From Hydractinia symbiolongicarpus (Eukaryota; Cnidaria; Hydrozoa; Anthoathecata; Hydractiniidae): 64,000 bases of DNA. The notes below the pieces were generated by a model that was given only the letters and a program-made list of their open reading frames with translations, made no database searches and was not told the DNA's origin. Both the position numbers and the translations under genes were made by a program. Every line of letters starts with the position of its first letter. Position 1 is the first letter of the stretch. Below are positions 14,201 through 26,960 of this stretch, one piece after another. The stretch covers positions 28,391,501-28,455,500 of the forward strand of contig NC_079880.1 of assembly GCF_029227915.1 (NCBI RefSeq), read 5' to 3'.

Positions 14201-14608
14201 TTGTATACATTTGACTATACGGGCCGAGTCCGGGGTTTACGGGAAATGGAGGGTTTTCGTTTGCCGGCGATTAAACTTCTTTTATTCAACGTCTCATCAA
14301 AAATGAAAATGTTTTTGAAAACTACAAGTCACATGCGTTTTAGTGGTGAAAAGATAATTTAAAAAATCGTTTTGGAAATGAGTTTACTCACAGGGTATTT
14401 TCTTTGTATACGTTCGACTATACGGGCCAAGCTCGGGATTTACAGGAAATCGCGGGTTTTCGTTTGCCGGCTATTAAACCACATTCATTAAGCGTCTCAT
14501 CAAAAATGAAAACATTTCTGAAAACTACAAGTCTCATGAGCTTTAGTGGTGAAATAATAATTTAAGAAATCGTTCGTGAAATGAGTTTACTCCCTGTGTA
14601 CTTTCTTT

Positions 14609-15339
14609 GTATACTTTTGACTATACGGGCCGAGTCCGGGATTTACGGGAAATCGCAGGTTTTCGTTTGCCGGCGATTAAACTTCTTTTATTCAGCGTCT
14701 CATTAAAAATGAAAATATTTTTGTAAACTACAAGTCTCATGCGTTTTAGTGGTGAAAAAATAATTTAAAAAATCGTTCGGGAAATGAGTTTACTCCCTGG
14801 GTACTTTCTTTGTATACTTTTGACTATACGGGCCGAGTTTTTCTGAAAACTACAAGTCTCATGCGTTTTAGTGGTGAAAAAATAATTTAAAAAATCGTTC
14901 AGGAAATGAGTTTACTCCCTGGGTACCTTGTTTGTATACTTTTGACTATACGGGCCGAGTCCGGGACTTACGGGAAATCGCTGGTTTTCTTTTGCCGGCG
15001 ATTAAACTTCTTTTAATCAGGGTCTGATCAAAAATGAAAACATTTTTGAAAACTACAAGACTCATGGGCTTTAGTGGTGAAATAATAATTTAAAAAATCG
15101 TTCGGCAAATGAGTTTACTCCTTGGGTACTTTCTTTGTATACTTTTGACTATACGGACCGAGTCCGGGATTTACAGGAAATCGCGGGTTTTCGTTTGCCG
15201 GCGATTAAACCATTTTCACTAAGCGTCTTATCAAAAATAAAAACATTTCTAAAAACTACAAGTCTCATGCCTTTTAGTGGTGAAAAAATAACTTAAAAAA
15301 TCGTTCGGGAAATGAGTTTACTTCCTGGGTACTTTCTTT
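14609..15339 (+). repeat. Island of right-domain monomers (R6-R0-R1-R2)
   Basis: Four consecutive units match the right-hand domain some 40 kb away. They are an R6/R7-type monomer with CATTAAAAATG and TTTTTGTAAAC, the 122-bp truncated R0, an R1 monomer with CCTTGTTTG and GGGACTTACGG, and an R2 monomer with ACGGACCGAG and CTTATCAAAAATAAAAAC. The order is the same as in the 1948-bp unit at 56986-60881. Small differences (for example TTTACAGG in R2) show it is a diverged copy. Confidence 0.85.
14812..14933 (+). repeat. Truncated 122-bp monomer (R0), left copy
   Basis: This monomer lacks 81 bp. Monomer position 27 (GGGCCGAGT) is joined to about position 110 (TTTCTGAAAAC), with one T at the join of uncertain origin. 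It keeps the GTATA start but loses three of the four GGG runs and the hairpin. The join is identical to the five R0 copies beyond 55 kb, so all six probably descend from one deletion event. Confidence 0.92.
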
Positions 15340-15687
15340 GTATAATTTTGACTATACGGGCCGAGTCCGGGATTTACGGGAAATCGCGGGTTTTCTTTTG
15401 CCGGCGATTAAACTTCTTTTAATCAGCGTCTCATCAAAAATGAAAACATTTTTAAAAACTACAAGACTCATGGGCTTTAGTGGTGAATTAATAATTTAAA
15501 AAATCGTTCGGGAAATGAGTTAACTCCCTGGGTACTTTCTTTGCATATTTTCGACTATACGGGCCAAGCCCGGGATTTACGGGAAATCGCGGGTTTTCGT
15601 TTGCCGGCGATTAAACCACTTTCATTTAGCGTCTCATCAAAAATGAAAACATTTCTGAAAACTACAAGTCTCATGCGTTTTAGTGGT

Positions 15688-15890
15688 GAAAAAACAATTT
15701 AAAAAATCGTTCGGGAAATGAGTTTACTCCGTGGTTACCTTCTTTGTATACTTTTGACTATACGGGCAGAGTCCGGGATTTACGGGAAATCGCGGGTTTT
15801 CGTTTGACGGCGATTAAACTTCTTTTATTCAGCGTCTCATCAAAAATGAAAACATTTTTGACAACTACAATTCTCATGGGCTTTAGTGGT
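15688..15890 (+). repeat. Single-monomer duplication, copy 1
   Basis: This 203-bp segment carries the rare variants CCGTGGTTACC, GACGGCG, TTTTTGACAACTAC and AATTCTCATGG. It is followed immediately by the same 203 bp again. A further relative carrying the same variants starts near 16700. Confidence 0.88.
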
Positions 15891-16093
15891 GAAAAAACAA
15901 TTTAAAAAATCGTTCGGGAAATGAGTTTACTCCGTGGTTACCTTCTTTGTATACTTTTGACTATACGGGCAGAGTCCGGGATTTACGGGAAATCGCGGGT
16001 TTTCGTTTGACGGCGATTAAACTTCTTTTATTCAGCGTCTCATCAAAAATGAAAACATTTTTGACAACTACAATTCTCATGGGCTTTAGTGGT
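15891..16093 (+). repeat. Single-monomer duplication, copy 2
   Basis: This is a second copy of the preceding 203 bp with the same private variants, at an offset of exactly 203. It shows that unequal exchange has recently duplicated a single monomer here, whereas elsewhere multi-monomer blocks were duplicated. Confidence 0.88.
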
Positions 16094-18380
16094 GAAAAAA
16101 TAATTTAAAAAATCGTTCTGGAAATGAGTTAACTCCCTGGGTACCTTCTTTGTATACTTTTGACTATACGGGCCGCGTCCGGGATTTACGGGAAATCGCG
16201 GGTTTTCGTTTGACGGCGATTAAACTTCTTTTATTCAGCGTCTCATCAAAAGTGAAAACATTTTTGACAACTACAAGTCTCACGGGCTTTAGTGGTGAAA
16301 AAATAATTTAAAAAATCGTTCTGGAAATGAGTTAACTCCCTGGGTACCTTCTTTGTATACTTTTGATTGTGCGGGTTGAGTCCGGTATTTACGGGAATTC
16401 GCGGGTTTTCGTTTGCCGGCGATTAAACTTCTTTTATTCAGCGTCTCATCAAAAATGAAAACATTTTTGAAAACTACAAGTCTCATGCGTTTTAGTGGTG
16501 AAAAGATAATTTAAAAAATCGTTTTGGAAATTAGTTTACTCACAGGGTACTTTCTTTGTATACATTCGACTATACGGGCCAAGCCCGGGATTTACGGGAA
16601 ATCGCGGGTTTTCGTTTGCCGGCGATTAAATCACTTTCATTAATCGTTTCATCAAAAATGAAAACATTTCTGAAAACTACAAGTCTCATGCGTTTTAGTG
16701 GTGAAAAAACAATTTAAAAAATCGTTCGGGAAATGAGTTTACTCCGTGGTTACCTTCTTTGTATACTTTTGACTATACGGGCAGAGTCCGGGATTTACGG
16801 GAAATCGCGGGTTTTCGTTTGACGGCGATTAAACTTCTTTTATTCAGCGTCTCATCAAAAATGAAAACATTTTTGACAACTACAATTCTCATGGGCTTTA
16901 GTGGTGAAAAAATAATTTAAAAAATCGTTCTGGAAATGAGTTAACTCCCTGGGTACCTTCTTTGTATACTTTTGATTGTGCGGGTTGAGTCCGGTATTTA
17001 CGGGAATTCGCGGGTTTTCGTTTGCCGGCGATTAAACTTCTTTTATTCAGCGTCTCATCAAAAATGAAAACATTTTTGAAAACTACAAGTCTCATGCGTT
17101 TTAGTGGTGAAAAGATAATTTAAAAAATCGTTTTGGAAATGAGTTTACTCACAGGGTACTTTCTTTGTATACATTCGACTATACGGGCCAAGCCCGGGAT
17201 TTACGGGAAATCGCAGGTTTTCGTTTGCCGGCGATTAAATCACTTTCATTAATCGTTTCATCAAAAATGAAAACATTTCTGAAAACTACAAGTCTCATGC
17301 GTTTTAGTGGTGAAAAAACAATTTAAAAAATCGTTCGGGAAATGAGTTTACTCCTTGGGTACCTTCTTTGTATACTTTTGACTATACGGGCCGCGTCCGG
17401 GATTTACGGGAAATCGCGGGTTTTCTTTTGCCGGAGATTAAACTTCTTTTAATTAGCGTCTCATCAAAAATGAAAACATTTTTAAAAACTACAAGACTCA
17501 TGGGCTTTAGTGGTGAAATAATAATTTAAAAAATCGTTCGGGAAATGAGTTAATTCCCTGGGTTCTTTCTTTGTATATTTTCGACTATACGGGCCAAGCC
17601 CGGGATTTACGGGAAATCGCGGGTTTTCGTTTGCCGGCGATTAAACCACTTTCATTTAGCGTCTCATCAAAAATGAAAACATTTCTGAAAACTACAAGTC
17701 TCATGCGTTTTAGTGGTGAAAAAACAATTTAAAAAATCTTTTGGGAAATGAGTTTACTCCGTGGGTACCTTCTTTGTATACTTTTGACTATAAGGGCAGA
17801 GTCCGGGATTTACGGGAAATCGCGGGTTTTCGTTTGACGGCGATTAAACTTCTTTTATTCAGCGTCTCATCAAAAATGAAAACATTTTTAAAAACTACAA
17901 GTCTCATGGGCTTTAGTGGTGAAATAATAATTTAAAAAATCGTTCGGGAAATGAGTTTACTCCCTGGGTACTTTCTTTGTATACTTTTGACTATACGGAC
18001 CGAGTCCGGGATTTACGGGAAATCGCGGGTTATCGTTTGCCGGCGATTAAACCATTTTCACTAAGCGTCTTATCAAAAATAAAAACATTTCTAAAAACTA
18101 CAAGTCTCATGCGTTTTAGTGGTGAAAAAATAACTTAAAAAATCGTTCGGGAAAAGAGTTTACTCCCTGGGTACTTTCTTTGTATAATTTTGACTATACG
18201 GGCCGAGTCCGGGATTTACGGGAAATCGCGGGTTTTCTTTTGCCGGCGATTAAACTTCTTTTAATCAGCGTCTCATCAAAAATGAAAACATTTTTAAAAA
18301 CTACAAGACTCATGGGCTTTAGTGGTGAAATAATAATTTAAAAAATCGTTCGGGAAATGAGTTAACTCCCTGGGTACTTT

Positions 18381-19395
18381 CTTTGCATATTTTCGACTAT
18401 ACGGGCCAAGCCCGGGATTTACGGGAAATCGCGGGTTTTCGTTTGCCGGCGATTAAACCACTTTCATTTAGCGTCTCATCAAAAATGAAAACATTTCTGA
18501 AAACTACAAGTCTCATGCGTTTTAGTGGTGAAAAAACAATTTAAAAAATCGTTCGGGAAATGAGTTTACTCCGTGGGTACCTTCTTTGTATACTTTTGAC
18601 TATACGGGCAGAGTCCGGGATTTACGGGAAATCGCGGGTTTTCGTTTGCCGGCGATTAAACTTCTTTTATTCAGCGTCTCATCAAAAATGAAAACATTTT
18701 TGACAACTACAATTCTCATGGGCTTTAGTGGTGAAAAAATAATTTAAAAAATCGTTCTGGAAATGAGTTAACTCCCTGGGTACCTTCTTTGTATACTTTT
18801 GATTGTGCGGGTTGAGTCCGGTATTTACGGGAATTCGCGGGTTTTCGTTTGCCGGCGATTAAACTTCTTTTATTCAGCGTCTCATCAAAAATGAAAACAT
18901 TTTTGAAAACTACAAGTCTCATGCGTTTTAGTGGTGAAAAGATAATTTAAAAAATCGTTTTGGAAATGAGTTTACTCACAGGGTACTTTCTTTGTATACA
19001 TTCGACTATACGGGCCAAGCCCGGGATTTACGGGAAATCACGGGTTTTCGTTTGCCGGCGATTAAATCACTTTCATTAATCGTTTCATCAAAAATGAAAA
19101 CATTTCTGAAAACTACAAGTCTTATGCGTTTTAGTGGTGAAAAAACAATTTAAAAAATCGTTCGGGAAATGAGTTTACTCCTTGGGTACCTTCTTTGTAT
19201 ACTTTTGACTATACGGGCCGCGTCCGGGATTTACGGGAAATCGCGGGTTTTCGTTTGACGGCGATTAAACTTCTTTTATTCAGCGTCTCATCAAAAATGA
19301 AAACATTTTTGACAACTACAAGTCTCACGGGCTTTAGTGGTGAAAAAATAATTTAAAAAATCATTCTGGAAATGAGTTAACTCCCTGGGTACCTT
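18381..19395 (+). repeat. 5-monomer tandem duplication, copy 1 (1015 bp)
   Basis: The copy starts at CTTTGCATATTTTCG. It contains the private variants AAATCACGGG and GTCTTATGCG and a GACAACTACAA segment, and it ends just before the same CTTTGCATAT recurs 1015 bp (5 x 203) later. Its right flank, with ATCATTCTGG, also ends copy 2, as expected for a direct tandem duplication. Confidence 0.9.
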
Positions 19396-20410
19396 CTTTG
19401 CATATTTTCGACTATACGGGCCAAGCCCGGGATTTACGGGAAATCGCGGGTTTTCGTTTGCCGGCGATTAAACCACTTTCATTTAGCGTCTCATCAAAAA
19501 TGAAAACATTTCTGAAAACTACAAGTCTCATGCGTTTTAGTGGTGAAAAAACAATTTAAAAAATCGTTCGGGAAATGAGTTTACTCCGTGGGTACCTTCT
19601 TTGTATACTTTTGACTATACGGGCAGAGTCCGGGATTTACGGGAAATCGCGGGTTTTCGTTTGCCGGCGATTAAACTTCTTTTATTCAGCGTCTCATCAA
19701 AAATGAAAACATTTTTGACAACTACAATTCTCATGGGCTTTAGTGGTGAAAAAATAATTTAAAAAATCGTTCTGGAAATGAGTTAACTCCCTGGGTACCT
19801 TCTTTGTATACTTTTGATTGTGCGGGTTGAGTCCGGTATTTACGGGAATTCGCGGGTTTTCGTTTGCCGGCGATTAAACTTCTTTTATTCAGCGTCTCAT
19901 CAAAAATGAAAACATTTTTGAAAACTACAAGTCTCATGCGTTTTAGTGGTGAAAAGATAATTTAAAAAATCGTTTTGGAAATGAGTTTACTCACAGGGTA
20001 CTTTCTTTGTATACATTCGACTATACGGGCCAAGCCCGGGATTTACGGGAAATCACGGGTTTTCGTTTGCCGGCGATTAAATCACTTTCATTAATCGTTT
20101 CATCAAAAATGAAAACATTTCTGAAAACTACAAGTCTTATGCGTTTTAGTGGTGAAAAAACAATTTAAAAAATCGTTCGGGAAATGAGTTTACTCCTTGG
20201 GTACCTTCTTTGTATACTTTTGACTATACGGGCCGCGTCCGGGATTTACGGGAAATCGCGGGTTTTCGTTTGACGGCGATTAAACTTCTTTTATTCAGCG
20301 TCTCATCAAAAATGAAAACATTTTTGACAACTACAAGTCTCACGGGCTTTAGTGGTGAAAAAATAATTTAAAAAATCATTCTGGAAATGAGTTAACTCCC
20401 TGGGTACCTT
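19396..20410 (+). repeat. 5-monomer tandem duplication, copy 2 (1015 bp)
   Basis: This is a near-identical adjacent copy of 18381-19395, sharing AAATCACGGG, GTCTTATGCG and ATCATTCTGG. Beyond 20410 the sequence returns to the ordinary GATTG-class monomer at 20415. Confidence 0.9.
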
Positions 20411-21632
20411 CTTTGTATACTTTTGATTGTGCGGGTTGAGTCCGGTATTTACGGGAATTCGCGTGTTTTCGTTTGCCGGCGATTAAACTTCTTTTATTCA
20501 GCGTCTCATCAAAAATGAAAACATTTTTGAAAACTACAAGTCTCATGCGTTTTAGTGGTGAAAAGATAATTTAAAAAATCGTTTTGGAAATGAGTTTACT
20601 CACAGGGTACTTTCTTTGTATACATTCGACTATACGGGCCAAGCCCGGGATTTACGGGAAATCGCAGGTTTTCGTTTGCCGGCGATTAAATCACTTTCAT
20701 TAATCGTTTCATCAAAAATGAAAACATTTCTAAAAACTACAAGTCTCATGCGTTTTAGTGGTGAAAAAACAATTTAAAAAATCGTTCGGGAAATGAGTTT
20801 ACTCCTTGGGTACCTTCTTTGTATACTTTTGACTATACGGGCCGCGTCCGGGATTTACGGGAAATCGCGGGTTTTCTTTTGCCGGAGATTAAACTTCTTT
20901 TAATTAGCGTCTCATCAAAAATGAAAACATTTTTAAAAACTACAAGACTCATGGGCTTTAGTGGTGAAATAATAATTTAAAAAATCGTTCGGGAAATGAG
21001 TTAATTCCCTGGGTACTTTCTTTGTATATTTTCGACTATACGGGCCAAGCCCGGGATTTACGGGAAATCGCGGGTTTTCGTTTGCCGGCGATTAAACCAC
21101 TTTCATTTAGCGTCTCATCAAAAATGAAAACATTTCTGAAAACTACAAGTCTCATGCGTTTTAGTGGTGAAAAAACAATTTAAAAAATCTTTCGGGAAAT
21201 GAGTTTACTCCGTGGGTACCTTCTTTGTATAATTTTGACTATAAGGGCAGAGTCCGGGATTTACGGGAAATCGCGGGTTTTCGTTTGACGGCGATTAAAC
21301 TTCTTTTATTCAGCGTCTCATCGAAAATGAAAACATTTTTAAAAACTACAAGTCTCATGGGTTTTAGTGGTGAAAAAATAATTTAAAAAATCGTTCTGGA
21401 AATGAGTTTACTCCCTGGGTACCTTCTTTGTATACTTTTGATTGTGCGGGTTGAGTCCGGTATATACGGGAAATCGCGGGTTTTCGTTTGCCGGCGATTA
21501 AACTTCTTTTATTCAGCGTCTCATCAAAAATGAAAACATTTTTAAAAACTACAAGTCTCATGGGCTTTAGTGGTGAAAAAATAATTTAAAAAATCGTTCT
21601 GGAAATGAGTTTACTCCCTGGGTTCTTTCTTT

Positions 21633-21835
21633 GTATACATTTGACTATACGGGCCGAGTCCGGCGTTTACGGGAAATGGAGGGTTTTCGTTTGCCGGCGA
21701 TTAAACCACTTTCATTTAGCGTCTCAGCAAAAATGAAAACATTTCTGAAAACTACAAGTCTCATGCGTTTTAGTGGTGAAAAAACAATTTAAAAAATCTT
21801 TCGGGAAATGAGTTTACTCCGTGGGTACCTTCTTT
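21633..21835 (+). repeat. Hybrid monomer S3/S7
   Basis: The first part is S3 (GGTTCTTTC, ACATTTG, AATGGAGGG). The second part is S7 (CCACTTTCATTTAGCG, AAAAAACAATTT). The switch lies at about 21685-21705. It joins S3 directly to S1, skipping S4 to S6, as an out-of-register crossover between S3 and S7 would. Confidence 0.85.
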
Positions 21836-23256
21836 GTATACTTTTGACTATAAGGGCAGAGTCTGGGATTTACGGGAAATCGCGGGTTTTCGTTTGACGG
21901 CGATTAAACTTCTTTTATTCAGCGTCTCATCAAAAATGAAAACATTTTTAAAAACTACAAGTCTCATGGGCTTTAGTGGTGAAAAAATAATTTAAAAAAT
22001 CGTTCTGGAAATGAGTTTACTCCCTGGGTACCTTCTTTGTATACTTTTGATTGTGCGGGTTGAGTCCGGTATATACGGGAAATCGCGAGTTTTCGTTTGC
22101 CGGCGATTAAACTTCTTTTATTCAGCGTCTCATCAAAAATGAAAACATTTTTAAAAACTACAAGTCTCATGGGCTTTAGTGGTGAAAAAATAATTTAAAA
22201 AATCGTTCTGGAAATGAGTTTACTCCCTGGGTTCTTTCTTTGTATACATTTGACTATACGGGCCGAGTCCGGGGTTTACGGGAAATGGAGGGTTTTCGTT
22301 TGCCGGCGATTAAACTTCTTTTATTCAACATCTCATCAAAAATGAAAACATTTTTGACAACTACAAGTCTCATGGGCTTTAGTGGTGAAAAAATAATTTC
22401 AAAAATCGTTCTGGAAATGAGTTTACTCCCTGGGTACCTTCTTTGTATACTTTTGATTGTGCGGGTTGAGTCCGGTATTTACGGGAAATCGCGGGTTTTC
22501 GTTTGCCGGCGATTAAACTTCTTTTATTCAGCGTCTCATCAAAAATGAAAACATTTTTGAAAACTACAAGTCTCATGCGTTTTAGTGGTGAAAAAGCAAT
22601 TTAAAAAATCGTTCGGGAAATGAGTTTACTCCCTGGGTACTTTCTTTGTATATTTTCGACTATACGGGCCAAGCCCGGGATTTACGGGAAATCGCGGGTT
22701 TTCGTTTGCCGGCGATTAAACCACTTTCATTTAGCGTCTCATCAAAAATGAAAACATTTCTGAAAACTACAAGTCTCATGCGTTTTAGTGGTGAAAAAAC
22801 AATTTAAAAAATCTTTCGGGAAATGAGTTTACTCCGTGGGTACCTTCTTTGTATACTTTTGACTATACAGGCAGAGTCCGGGATTTACGGGAAATCGCGG
22901 GTTTTCGTTTGCCGGCGATTAAACTTCTTTTATTCAGCGTCTCATCAAAAATGAAAACATTTTTAAAAACTACAAGTCTCATGGGCTTTAGTGGTGAAAA
23001 AATAATTTAAAAATTCGTTCTGGAAATGAGTTTACTCCCTGGGTACCTTCTTTGTATACTTTTGATTGTGCGGGTTGAGACCGGTATATACAGGAAATCG
23101 CGGGTTTTCGTTTGCCGGCGATTAAACTTCTTTTATTCAGCGTCTCATCAAAAATGAAAACATTTTTAAAAACTACAAGTCTCATGGGCTTTAGTGGTGA
23201 AAAAATAATTTAAAAAATCGTTCTGGAAATGAGTTTACTCACAGGGTATTTTCTTT

Positions 23257-23459
23257 GTATACGTTCGACTATACGGGCCAAGCCCGGGATTTACAGGAAA
23301 TCGCGGGTTTTCGTTTGCCGGCGATTAAACCTCTTTTATTCAACGTCTCATCAAAAATGAAAACATTTTTGAAAACTACAAGTCTCATGGGCTTTAGTGG
23401 TGAAATAATAATTTAAAAAATCGTTCGTGAAATGAGTTTACTCCCTGTGTACTTTCTTT
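23257..23459 (+). repeat. Mosaic monomer S4-S3-S4
   Basis: S4 sequence at both ends (GTTCG and TTTACAGG; GTCTCATGG, GAAATAATAA) flanks an internal S3w-like segment (AAACCTCTTTTATTCAACG, TTTTTGAAAAC) at about 23320-23380. A double switch inside one monomer looks like a gene-conversion tract of some 60 bp. Confidence 0.82.
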
Positions 23460-23486
23460 GTATACTTTTGACTATACGGGCCGAGT

Positions 23487-23509
23487 CCGGGATTTACGGG
23501 AAATCCCGG
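23487..23509 (+). repeat. Perfect 9-bp hairpin in S8 monomer (23460)
   Basis: CCGGGATTT, a 5-base ACGGG loop, then AAATCCCGG form a perfect inverted repeat. In most other classes the right arm is AAATCGCGG, giving one mismatch. S8 monomers also have CCCTGTGTACTTTC upstream and GGGCTTTCTTTTGCC. Confidence 0.9.
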
Positions 23510-24677
23510 GCTTTCTTTTGCCGGCGATTAAACTTCTTTTAATCAGCGTCTCATCAAAAATGAAAATATTTTTAAAAACTACAAGACTCATGGGCTTTAG
23601 TGGTGAAATAATAATTTAAAAAATCGATCGGGAAATGAGTTAACTCCCTGGGTACTTTCTTTGTATATTTTCGACTATACGGGCCAAGCCCGGGATTTAC
23701 GGGAAATCGCGGGTTTTCGTTTGCCGGCGATTAAACCACTTTCATTTAGCGTCTCATCAAAAATGAAAACATTTCTGAAAACTACAAGTCTCATGCGTTT
23801 TAGTGGTGAAAAAACAATTTAAAAAATCTTTCGGGAAATGAGTTTACTCCGTGGGTACCTTCTTTGTATACTTTTGACTATACAGGCAGAGTCCGGGATT
23901 TACGGGAAATCGCGGGTTTTCGTTTGCCGGCGATTAAACTTCTTTTATTCAGCGTCTCATCAAAAATGAAAACATTTTTAAAAACTACAAGTCTCATGGG
24001 CTTTAGTGGTGAAAAAATAATTTAAAAAATCGTTCTGGAAATGAGTTTACTCCCTGGGTTCTTTCTTTGTATACATTTGACTATACGGGCCGAGTCCGGG
24101 ATTTACGGGAAATGAAGTGTTTTCGTTTGCCGGCGATTAAACCTCTTTTATTCAACGTCTCATCAAAAATGAAAACATTTTTGAAAACTACAAGTCACAT
24201 GCGTTATAGTGGTGAAAAGATAATTTAAAAAATCGTTTTGGAAATGAGTTTACTCACAGGGTATTTTCTTTGTATACGTTCGACTATACGGGGCAAGCCC
24301 GGGATTTACAGGAAATCGCGGGTTTTCGTTTGCCGGCTATTAAACCACATTCATTAAGCGTCTCATCAAAAATGAAAACATTTTTAAAAACTACAAGTCT
24401 CATGGGCTTTAGTGGTGAAAAAATAATTTAAAAAATCGTTCTGGAAATGAGTTTACTCCCTGGGTACCTTCTTTGTATACTTTTGATTGTGCGGGTTGAG
24501 ACCGGTATATACAGGAAATCGCGGGTTTTCGTTTGCCGGCGATTAAACTTCTTTTATTCAGCGTTTCATCAAAAATGAAAACATTTTTAAAAACTACAAG
24601 TCTCATGGGCTTTAGTGGTGAAAAAATAATTTAAAAAATCGTTCTGGAAATGAGTTTACTCACAGGGTATTTTCTTT

Positions 24678-24881
24678 GTATACGTTCGACTATACGGGCC
24701 AAGCCCGGGATTTACAGGAAATCGCGGGTTTTTCGTTTGCCGGCGATTAAACCTCTTTTATTCAACGTCTCATCAAAAATGAAAACATTTTTGAAAACTA
24801 CAAGTCTCATGGGCTTTAGTGGTGAAATAATAATTTAAAAAATCGTTCGTGAAATGAGTTTACTCCCTGTGTACTTTCTTT
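24678..24881 (+). repeat. Mosaic monomer S4-S3-S4, second copy (204 bp)
   Basis: This has the same mosaic structure as the monomer at 23257, seven units upstream, so the converted monomer was later amplified with its neighbours. One extra T in GGGTTTTTCG near 24727 makes it 204 bp. Confidence 0.82.
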
Positions 24882-24908
24882 GTATACTTTTGACTATACG
24901 GGCCGAGT

Positions 24909-24931
24909 CCGGGATTTACGGGAAATCCCGG
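24909..24931 (+). repeat. Perfect 9-bp hairpin in S8 monomer (24882)
   Basis: This is the same perfect CCGGGATTT / AAATCCCGG inverted repeat with an ACGGG loop as at 23487. Confidence 0.9.
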
Positions 24932-26937
24932 GCTTTCTTTTGCCGGCGATTAAACTTCTTTTAATCAGCGTCTCATCAAAAATGAAAATATTTTTAAAAA
25001 CTACAAGACTCATGGGCTTTAGTGGTGAAATAATAATTTAAAAAATCGATCGGGAAATGAGTTAACTCCCTGGGTACTTTCTTTGTATATTTTCGACTAT
25101 ACGGGCCAAGCCCGGGATTTACGGGAAATCGCGGGTTTTCGTTTGCCGGCGATTAAACCACTTTCATTTAGCGTCTCATCAAAAATGAAAACATTTCTGA
25201 AAACTACAAGTCTCATGCGTTTTAGTGGTGAAAAAACAATTTAAAAAATCTTTCGGGAAATGAGTTTACTCCGTGGGTACCTTCTTTGTATACTTTTGAC
25301 TATACGGGCAGAGTCCGGGATTTACGGGAAATTGCGGGTTTTCGTTTGACGGCGATTAAACTTCTTTTATTCAGCGTCTCATCAAAAATGAAAACATTTT
25401 TAAAAACTACAAGTCTCATGGGCTTTAGTGGTGAAAAAATAATTTAAAAAATCGTTCTGGAAATGAGTTTACTCCCTGGGTACCTTCTTTGTATACTTTT
25501 GATTGAGCGGGTTGAGTCCGGTATATACGGGAAATCGCGGGTTTTCGTTTGCCGGCGATTAAACTTCTTTTATTCAGCGTCTCATCAAAAATGAAAACAT
25601 TTTTAAAAACTACAAGTCTCATGGGCTTTAGTGGTGAAAAGATAATTTAAAAAGTCGTTCTGGAAATGAGTTTACTCCCTGGGTTCTTTCTTTGTATACA
25701 TTTGACTATACGGGCCGAGTCCGGGGTTTACGGGAAATGGAGGGTTTTCGTTTGCCGGCGATTAAACTTCTTTTATTCAACGTCTCATCAAAAATGAAAA
25801 CGTTTTTGAAAACTACAAGTCACATGCGTTTTAGTGGTGAAAAGATAATTTAAAAAATCGTTTTGGAAATGAGTTTACTCACAGGGTATTTTCTTTGTAT
25901 ACGTTCGACTATACGGGCCAAGCCCGGGATTTACAGGAAATCGCGGGTTTTCGTTTGCCGGCTATTAAACCACATTCATTAAGCGTCTCATCAAAAATGA
26001 AAACATTTCTGAAAACTACAAGTCTCATGGGCTTTAGTGGTGAAATAATAATTTAAAAAATCGTTTGTGAAATGAGTTTACTCCCTGGGTACTTTCTTTG
26101 TATACATTCGACTATACGGGCCAAGCCCGGGATTTGCGGGAAATCGCGGGTTTTCGTTTGCCGGCGATTAAATCACTTTCATTAATCGTTTCATCAAAAA
26201 TGAAAACATTTCTGAAAACTACAAGTCTCATGCGTTTTAGTGGTGAAAAAATAATTTAAAAAATCGTTCGGGAAATGAGTTTACTCCCTGGGTACCTTCT
26301 TTGTATACTTTTGACTATACGGGCCGCGTCCGGGATTTACGGGAAATCGCGGGGGTTTTTTGCCGGCGATTAAACTTCTTTTAATTAGCGTCTCATCAAA
26401 AATGAAAACATTTTTAAAAACTACAAGACTCATGGGCTTTAGTGGTGAAATAATAATTTAAAAAATCGTTCGGGAAATGAATTAATTCCCTGGGTACTTT
26501 CTTTGTATATTTTCGACTATACGGGCCAAGCCCGGGATTTACGGGAAATCGCGGGTTTTCGTTTGCCGGCGATTAAACCACTTTCATTTAGCGTCTCATC
26601 AAAAATGAAAACATTTCTGAAAACTACAAGTCTCATGCGTTTTAGTGGTGAAAAAACAATTTAAAAAATCTTTCGGGAAATGAGTTTACTCCGTGGGTAC
26701 CTTCTTTGTATACTTTTGACTATACAGGCAGAGTCCGGGATTTACGGGAAATCGCGGGTTTTCGTTTGACGGCGATTAAACTTCTTTTATTCAGCGTCTC
26801 ATCAAAAATGAAAACATTTTTAAAAACTACAAGTCTCATGGGCTTTAGTGGTGAAATAATAATTTAAAAAATCGTTCGTGAAATGAGTTTACTCCCTGTG
26901 TACTTTCTTTGTATACTTTTGACTATACGGGCCGAGT

Positions 26938-26960
26938 CCGGGATTTACGGGAAATCCCGG
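26938..26960 (+). repeat. Perfect 9-bp hairpin in S8 monomer (26911)
   Basis: The same perfect inverted repeat. This S8 monomer sits in the shortened block S1-S8-S7 between two normal HOR blocks. Confidence 0.9.

Larger units (their letters stand above)
11159..20820. repeat. Transition satellite domain with mixed monomer classes
   Basis: Monomers stay 203 bp long, but the order is irregular and combines left-, middle- and right-domain classes. The first GATTG-class (S2) monomer is at 11565. TATTTTCG (S7-like), GACGGCG (S1-like), AATCACTTTCATTAATCG (S5-like) and GGCCGCGTCC (S6-like) classes appear in increasing order towards the right. From 15340 to 20821 the length is exactly 27 x 203 with no net indel. 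A 1-bp deletion lies near 12803. No gene or foreign insertion is seen. Confidence 0.85.
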
